This document shows positions 52,401 to 56,008 of a stretch of DNA of 56,008 nucleotides, piece by piece (the first letter of the stretch is position 1; the number at the start of each line of letters is the position of its first letter). The DNA comes from JACDQM01 sp044373315. GTDB lineage: Bacteria; Pseudomonadota; Gammaproteobacteria; Burkholderiales; Burkholderiaceae_C. A program made the position numbers and the translations under genes. The notes under the pieces are model-generated. The model did no database searches. It was not told the DNA's origin and was given only the letters and a program-made list of their open reading frames with translations. The stretch lies in the NCBI RefSeq assembly GCF_044373315.1, contig NZ_JBILQK010000018.1, forward strand, positions 1 to 56,008, written 5' to 3'.

Positions 52401-53623
52401 GCGCCTGGCTGCCGCCGGGCTGGCGCCTGGCCGGTCAGTTCAAAGCCGGCATCAGCCTGGCCGGGCGCCTTGGCGCACCGGAGATCAAGGGCCAGGCCGA
52501 GGGCATAAACATCGGGCTGCGCAATCCGCTGCTAGGCGTGGATGTCAGCGAAGGCAGCTTCGCCATGAAACTGGAGGGCGAAACCGCCACGCTGGAGCGG
52601 CTGAGCGCCAAAGGCGGCACGGGCACCTTCAGCGCGCAGGGCAGCGCCGAACTGGGCGAGTCGCCCAAGGCACGGCTGGAGCTGCAGGCCGACAAATTCC
52701 GTCTGCTCGGGCGCGTCGACCGTCGGCTCACCGCCAGCGGCCAGGCCAGGCTGGATCTAGGCGAGCAGTCGCTGAAGCTGGAGGGCCGATTCAGGGCTGA
52801 TGAAGGCCTGTTCGACTTTTCGCGGGCCGATGCCCCCAGCCTGGATGACGATGTCCGCGTGCGCAGGCCGCAGGCCGTGCTTGCCGAAGCGGCAGCGCCA
52901 AAAAGCAAGGTGGCGCGCCAGATCGATCTGCGCCTGGCGCTGGACCTGGGCGATCAGCTGCGCGTCTTCGGCCGTGGCCTGGACACGCGCCTGCGCGGCG
53001 AACTGCTGCTGAGCCATGCGCAGGGTCGACCGACACTGACCGGCACGGTGCGAACAGCCGGCGGCACCTACGAGGCCTACGGCCAGAAGCTCGAGATCGA
53101 GAAAGGTGAGATCAGCTTCATCGGCCCGCTGGACAACCCGCGCCTGGACGTGCTGGCGGTGCGGCCCAACACCGATGTGCGCGTCGGCGTCACGCTAGGC
53201 GGCTCGGCGCAGAACCCGCGCGTCAAGCTCTACTCCGAGCCCGAAATGGCTGAAACCGACAAGCTGTCCTGGCTGCTGCTGGGCCGCGGCCCTGAGGGCC
53301 TGGGCCGCGCCGACACCGCATTGCTTCAGCGCGCCGCGCTGGCCCTGCTGGCCGGCGAAGGCCAGAGCCCTTCGGGCAAGCTGATCAAGAACCTTGGGCT
53401 GGACGACATCTCGGTGGCGCAGGATGCTGACGAGACGCGCGGCACGGTGGTGCGGCTTGGAAAGCAACTCTCCAACCGCTGGTATGTCGGCTACGAACGC
53501 AGCCTCAACGCCACCACCGGCAGCTGGCAGCTGATCTACCGCATCGCGCAGCGCTTCACGCTGCGCGCGCAAAGCGGCGAGCAGAACGCGGTGGACTTGA
53601 TCTGGCAGTGGAAGTGGCAGTGA
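49469..53623 (+). CDS. tamB: TamB-type translocation/assembly module protein (DUF490)
   Basis: A 1384-residue periplasmic protein with an N-terminal anchor (LLTASLLLPGIAAAGALALWWSL) and a very long, repeated amphipathic beta structure, as in the AsmA-like TamB bridge. The C-terminal ~200 residues are the conserved DUF490 domain (VRTAGGTYEAYGQKLEIEKGEISFIGPLDNPRLDVLAVRPN..., GTVVRLGKQLSNRWYVGYERSLNATTGSWQLIYRI). It bridges inner and outer membranes with TamA. GTG at 49469 has GGAG 8 bases upstream and avoids a long overlap into tamA, so it is preferred over earlier in-frame codons. Confidence 0.94.
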   Translation: MSQLAPDLPPGKPQPDPAPASAPQARRRLRSHGLLTASLLLPGIAAAGALALWWSLSTEGGSRWLLGQVPDLRVEEPQGALLGDFSARRLHWQGRDGLTLEISSLRWHGLKLSWTSSPLLWAQIDATSMQAERVALNWPDSAPSDSALPASLELPFGLRVDSLQIMELQFPGLGSTQPLRNLQASVQLGTEQGLQHRLQLQGLNWDQWQFTGQARIASQRDFMLQADVQARRGGGGAHWQADLNLQGPLAAPQAKAEVSGAGQRLSASAELRPLAAWPLHSAELRADKLDLAGLHSSLPDTALSGHVQLQASSRDKPAFVKARLSNGLAGRWDQGRLALRQLTLDVQGRPDQAEDLAKLRIDALDLELGSSAEPGGRIVAKGSALDLQARVSELRPAALDARLPSVQLSGPATLKGQASTGTPLPALQLETALSGVWNSARGVQPLTLTLTARHKDRRLELQQARLSAGGSMLEARGQALLGESGAWQLDGSVSARAFDPRLLWAGTASSAWQRGRHELNLSLQASLQQPGRSWPRWPQGQARLVLEPSMLNGAALTGALDYRGSAASDPSTGSPALQAELQLGTNTLKLLAKAPGQTSLGLDARQLASLQPVLALWAPQAQLSGSARAQLELMPKGEASAEKPLAGEWRATGQVSIEQLQLRGLPGLGALRLASAALDLDAGTAADAALRLDARMQQLTLGSAHMAQSRLDLQGSWARHRLKIDSQGSLPLPAWATVLAGQDGAALNAAVSLEGSFPVNPWQARRAKAAMDWQARNASVLLRPGKPGLPAWLDAESLSMTARLGPGGDLQQVALAPGRTELAGALLRWRQLQWQAAPTAGAAPLVLADVELAPLAVAPLLARWQPDFGWGGDLVMGGRALLRSAPEVEIDIALQRSDGDLSVTDDAGVQALGLTELRLGLLARAGTWHFTQAVAGNNLGVLGGALTARADPRALWPGPDSPLEGVLSAQVDKLGSWGAWLPPGWRLAGQFKAGISLAGRLGAPEIKGQAEGINIGLRNPLLGVDVSEGSFAMKLEGETATLERLSAKGGTGTFSAQGSAELGESPKARLELQADKFRLLGRVDRRLTASGQARLDLGEQSLKLEGRFRADEGLFDFSRADAPSLDDDVRVRRPQAVLAEAAAPKSKVARQIDLRLALDLGDQLRVFGRGLDTRLRGELLLSHAQGRPTLTGTVRTAGGTYEAYGQKLEIEKGEISFIGPLDNPRLDVLAVRPNTDVRVGVTLGGSAQNPRVKLYSEPEMAETDKLSWLLLGRGPEGLGRADTALLQRAALALLAGEGQSPSGKLIKNLGLDDISVAQDADETRGTVVRLGKQLSNRWYVGYERSLNATTGSWQLIYRIAQRFTLRAQSGEQNAVDLIWQWKWQ

Positions 53624-53631
53624 AACTGGGC

Positions 53632-53659
53632 CTGACCGGCGCAAAGCTCATGCGACAAT
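53632..53659 (+). promoter_or_regulatory. candidate promoter of the tRNA-Arg gene
   Basis: CTGACC (53632-53637) and GACAAT (53654-53659), 16 bases apart, followed by a GC-rich stretch as in stringently controlled stable RNA promoters. Each hexamer has mismatches to consensus. Confidence 0.3.
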
Positions 53660-53690
53660 CCGCGCCGCCCTGTCTCACCGGGGCCAGCGT

Positions 53691-53765
53691 CTCTCCGTAG
53701 TTCAATGGATAGAACGGCCGCCTCCTAAGCGGCAAATGTGGGTTCGATTCCCGCCGGAGGGACCA
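53691..53765 (+). tRNA. tRNA-Arg (anticodon CCT)
   Basis: A 75-nt cloverleaf with encoded CCA. Acceptor arm CTCTCCG pairs with CGGAGGG (one G-U); anticodon stem GCCGC/GCGGC with loop CTCCTAA, giving anticodon CCT (53724-53726), which reads AGG. T arm GTGGG/CCCGC with TTCGATT. tRNA-Arg genes are common integration targets; a remnant integrase start lies 195 bases downstream. Confidence 0.97.
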
Positions 53766-53798
53766 AGGCAAGATTTCAGAAGGCCTCGCAAGGCATCA

Positions 53799-53834
53799 AG
53801 CCTCTAAGCAAATCAACGGCTTAGGGGCTTTTTC
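53799..53834 (+). terminator. rho-independent terminator of the tRNA-Arg transcript
   Basis: AGCCTCTAAGC pairs over 11 positions (one G-U) with GCTTAGGGGCT, followed by TTTTC. It lies 34 bases after the tRNA. Confidence 0.85.
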
Positions 53835-53880
53835 TTTATCAGGACGACTCAGGACCGAGCTCTACAGCGCAGAGTAGCCA

Positions 53881-53953
53881 GGGGAACAAACCGGGGTAAC
53901 GGGGCAAATTGGGGGAGTTGTTCCCCGGCTCCCTGATCCGGGACACCGGGGAA
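53881..53953. repeat. GGGGAAC repeats downstream of the tRNA
   Basis: GGGGAACAA (53881-53889) and TTGTTCCCC (53918-53926) are perfect inverted copies; a third GGGGAAC stands at 53947-53953. Between them lie further G-runs. Together with the tRNA and integrase remnant they may be old recombinase or phage-type arm sites. Confidence 0.4.
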
Positions 53954-53959
53954 CGCCAG

Positions 53960-54088
53960 ATGCTGACCGATGCCGACTGCAAGCACACCGCCTGCCCGCC
54001 TAAGATGAAGGCGCTCGAGTCAGTAGCGCGGAGCATCGCACCCGTAAAAAAGCGCCCCGTGGGGCGCTCACTGTGCTGCCAAACCTGA
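53960..54088 (+). pseudogene. remnant of a tyrosine integrase N-terminus
   Basis: The frame begins MLTDADCKHTACPPKMKALE, which resembles the conserved start of the tRNA-associated tyrosine integrases in proteobacteria (MxLTDxxCRxAxCPP...K). After about 20 codons the similarity stops; the frame ends at 54088 after 42 residues and crosses a terminator, so no integrase body follows. It lies 195 bases past the tRNA-Arg 3' end, where a genomic-island integrase would normally sit. I infer the scar of a lost island. The match is short, from memory, and not searched. Confidence 0.5.
54045..54068 (-). terminator. rho-independent terminator of the THxN PEP-CTERM gene
   Basis: On the minus strand, AGCGCCCC and GGGGCGCT form a stem closely followed by TTTTTT. 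It lies 54 bases after the stop at 54122. Confidence 0.88.
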
Positions 54089-54121
54089 GCATAGGAATGG
54101 CAGCGTGCTCGAAGCCAGAGC

Positions 54122-55081
54122 TCAAGCCTTGCGGCGGCGTGCAGCTGCTGCACCAGCCAGAGCCAAGCCGACCAGACCCAGCGAAGCCGGCTCAGGGATT
54201 TCAAGCGGATCTGTCGTCACAGCAAAGCCGAAGATCGCCGTCGTTTGAGCCGCCTCTGTCGTGCGGAATCCAAAACAGCCAGCGTTCAAACCAAGGGCCG
54301 AGCATTCGCCAGCCACAAGCTGGGCAATCGGGAATGCACCTCCGTTCGGATCCAGCACGAAAACGCTGGCGAAGTAGGTGCGCATGAAATCGTCGCCATT
54401 GCCCAAGATGCCGTCAGCGCCCGAATCAGCATATTGGAAGGCTTGATTCAAGGTGGTGATGTCGAAGCCAAACAGATCTTCGCAACCACTTGCGGGCACC
54501 GCTAGCCCATCTTCGCAGCGCCCATTTGTCCCGTCATTCGAAGTCTCAAGGAACTTGAAGTTGAAGTTCAGTGTCGGGGCATTCACCAAAGGCTGCCCGA
54601 CGTACTCACTTGGCGCCGTCGGCGTCAGCGTGAGCGTGTCATTGATGGTCCCCGATTGAAGCGTTCGGAAACTCGCGCTGATCGGGTTGTTCCAATGGGT
54701 AAACGAGGTGCCGATGCCAACCTGGCCCGCACCGACAGATGGCGTCACCCCAATCGCCGTGTTCACGCTGCCGGTAACGGGGCCACCGCCTGTACGGGCA
54801 CCCGTCTGGCCGTTGCCAACGGTCAGCGCGCTGCGGTTATTGTCGGAATTCCCTGATGGGCTCTGGAAGTTTCCGGACCCACTGCCCCAGGACAGTTCGT
54901 AATCCTGTTGGTTCGTCGTCCCAGAGCCGCTCCCGAAGGTCGCGCTTGTGAACTTGGAGTTCGTCGAGTAGTTCCAGCTCGCGACAGGCGCAGCCATGGC
55001 TGCACTAGCAACCAGCGACAACGCCGCGGTGACCAGACCGACCGAACGAAGAGTACGAAATACACGAATGACTGACTTCAT
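54122..55081 (-). CDS. THxN-family PEP-CTERM protein
   Basis: A 319-residue exported protein. A signal peptide (LRSVGLVTAALSLVASAAMA) leads to a Gly/Ser/Asn-rich beta body with FTHWNNPI, the THxN motif of this PEP-CTERM group. The C-terminus is a PEP-CTERM signal: IPEPASLG, a hydrophobic helix, then ARRRKA, recognised by an exosortase for anchoring to the cell surface or matrix. GGAGG precedes the ATG. A sigma-54-like promoter lies 55-70 bases upstream. No exosortase is in the window. It is less GC-rich than the surrounding genes. Confidence 0.88.
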   Translation of the reverse strand: MKSVIRVFRTLRSVGLVTAALSLVASAAMAAPVASWNYSTNSKFTSATFGSGSGTTNQQDYELSWGSGSGNFQSPSGNSDNNRSALTVGNGQTGARTGGGPVTGSVNTAIGVTPSVGAGQVGIGTSFTHWNNPISASFRTLQSGTINDTLTLTPTAPSEYVGQPLVNAPTLNFNFKFLETSNDGTNGRCEDGLAVPASGCEDLFGFDITTLNQAFQYADSGADGILGNGDDFMRTYFASVFVLDPNGGAFPIAQLVAGECSALGLNAGCFGFRTTEAAQTTAIFGFAVTTDPLEIPEPASLGLVGLALAGAAAARRRKA

Positions 55082-55565
55082 CTTAAACCTCCAAACAACG
55101 GTTACAACAAACGGGCTTTTCCCATCAAACCGATAAGCATTAACCGTGCCAAAAATACGGCTTTACCATGAAGCCGCATGTAACCCGATGAATTCAAAAG
55201 TATTTTTTTTCCGCTTGTTGGCAAGCCGGTGTGCAACGGGCCGGATGCACATCGCCATGTAAACAATTCCGACAGACCACTCCGTGCGGTTCTGGCGCGG
55301 GGGGCGGGCGAGGGCCCAGGCATCAGGCCGAATGTCTGATCCGATTGCCTTCGGACAGTCCGACGCAACCGCCCTGTACCGTGCCATATCGTCCGACGAG
55401 AACTGCTGCGAAGTGACGGCCACGCAGCCGAGGGGGTCGCCTCAACCAAGGCGGGGAACAAAGCGGCGAACAGTTCCAGAGCCCCATCGAACTGCGCCAA
55501 TCAAGTCAACCACTTTGACTTGACTTTGCGCTCCCTGCCACATGCCTTGGACTCCGCCAGCGCCT
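55082..55565. other. intergenic region upstream of the THxN PEP-CTERM gene
   Basis: 484 bases with no convincing gene. It holds the RBS and the sigma-54-like promoter (55136-55151), an AT-rich patch with eight consecutive T (around 55204), the inverted repeats CGGCTT..AAGCCG near 55160-55180 and TGTGCA-N10-TGCACA around 55231-55252, and a CGGAC-A-GTCCG dyad near 55353-55363. The distal part before the cyclodeaminase 3' end shows nothing recognisable. Enhancer sites for a sigma-54 activator could lie in these repeats. Confidence 0.5.
55136..55151 (-). promoter_or_regulatory. sigma-54-type promoter of the THxN PEP-CTERM gene
   Basis: On the minus strand TGGCACG-GTTA-ATGCT matches the -24/-12 consensus TGGCACG-N4-TTGCA/T with one mismatch in the -12 element. 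PEP-CTERM genes in exosortase-containing betaproteobacteria are known to be driven by RpoN with the PrsK/PrsR system, so the context supports it. Confidence 0.75.
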
Positions 55566-56008
55566 TCAGGCCACGCGCCGCATCACCGCCCGTGCCGCAC
55601 CCGTGCGGGTGTGGCGAAACAGGTCCTTGGGGTCATCGGCGGTGGGCACCAGTTGCACAGGGCTGCCCAACTGCAGGCGTTCGGCCTGCGCATTCACATA
55701 GCGCAAGGTGGCGCAGTCCTCCAGCGCAAAGCCCACCGAGTCGAACACGGTGATCTGCTCGGCGCTCTGCCGGCCGGTCTCGGTGCCGGCCAACACGCGC
55801 CACAGGTCGACCACCGGAAAACCCGCCGGCAGCTGCTGGATGTCGCCTTCGATGCGCGTCTGCGGCTCGTACTCGACGAAGACGCGCGCCGCGCGCAGCA
55901 CATCGGCATGCAGCTCGGTCTTGCCGGGGCAGTCACCGCCGACACCGTTGATGTGCATGCCGGGCTCGATCATCTCGGGCGTGATGATGGTGGCGTAGGC
56001 CTTGTCGG
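55566..56008 (-). CDS. ornithine cyclodeaminase family protein, C-terminal part
   Basis: The gene continues past the window end; the visible 147 residues are the C-terminal portion. Hallmarks: ITPEMIEPGMHINGVGGDCPGKTELHADVLRAARVFVEYEPQTRIEGDIQQLP, then TVFDSVGFALEDCATLRYV. It belongs to the mu-crystallin/ornithine cyclodeaminase group, which forms proline from ornithine using NAD or reduces cyclic imines. Whether this copy is a true cyclodeaminase cannot be decided without the N-terminal half. Confidence 0.88.
   Translation of the reverse strand, partial: DKAYATIITPEMIEPGMHINGVGGDCPGKTELHADVLRAARVFVEYEPQTRIEGDIQQLPAGFPVVDLWRVLAGTETGRQSAEQITVFDSVGFALEDCATLRYVNAQAERLQLGSPVQLVPTADDPKDLFRHTRTGAARAVMRRVA

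Overview
The window is a high-GC, gene-dense stretch of chromosome that looks like a Burkholderiales betaproteobacterium of the Roseateles/Pelomonas/Rubrivivax type. This is inferred from protein style, the CysB-type regulator, PEP-CTERM proteins, the 10-gene fatty-acid operon and codon use. No plasmid, phage, IS or CRISPR locus is present; the only trace of a mobile element is a short integrase-like remnant beside a tRNA-Arg gene.

Layout. 1-2.7 kb (+): tail of a DCC/DUF393 protein, an SDR lacking the catalytic Tyr, a small Cys-rich protein and a photolyase/cryptochrome. 2.8-3.9 kb (+): a secreted choice-of-anchor A PEP-CTERM protein. 4.0-10.1 kb (+): a sulfate uptake locus (binding protein, CysT, CysW, a 36-codon ORF, CysA, CysB-type regulator, then a second sulfate-binding protein); a 27-nt element is shared upstream of both binding-protein genes. 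10.1-18.3 kb (+): ChrA, a terminated leader or sRNA-like region, a redoxin, an NTF2-like protein, RsgA, an S12 serine hydrolase and a TonB-dependent receptor. 18.3-20.6 kb (-): a BaiN/HI0933-type flavoprotein and a LysR regulator, the latter divergent from a Thermus/Rickettsia-type isocitrate dehydrogenase (NAD-type residues) that overlaps a DUF6671 gene. 23.1-26.1 kb (+): a methyltransferase and a secreted CocE/NonD hydrolase.

26.1-36.3 kb (-) is one long beta-oxidation operon: FadB-like multifunctional enzyme, thiolase, acyl-CoA dehydrogenase, small membrane protein, SDR, PaaI thioesterase, MDR reductase, ElaA-like GNAT, GST fusion, SDR. It has TetR-type operator-like palindromes in front of the first gene and again before the MDR gene. 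36.5-42.4 kb (-): a large lipoprotein, an orphan oligopeptide-binding protein whose ribosome-binding site lies in a hairpin, an HD-GYP c-di-GMP phosphodiesterase and a di-haem cytochrome c. 42.5-53.6 kb (+): MoxR ATPase, small membrane protein, GNAT, S9 peptidase, CoxE-like VWA protein, then TamA and TamB, which are joined by a 16-codon ORF overlapping both neighbours.

53.7-56 kb: tRNA-Arg(CCU) with its own terminator, an integrase N-terminal remnant, a THxN-family PEP-CTERM gene (-) with a sigma-54-like promoter, and the 3' part of an ornithine cyclodeaminase gene (-). I see no clearly unknown multi-gene system. The best leads are the two short bridging ORFs, the shared CysB-like element, the hairpin-covered RBS, the Tyr-less SDR beside an atypical photolyase, and the structured leader upstream of the redoxin.
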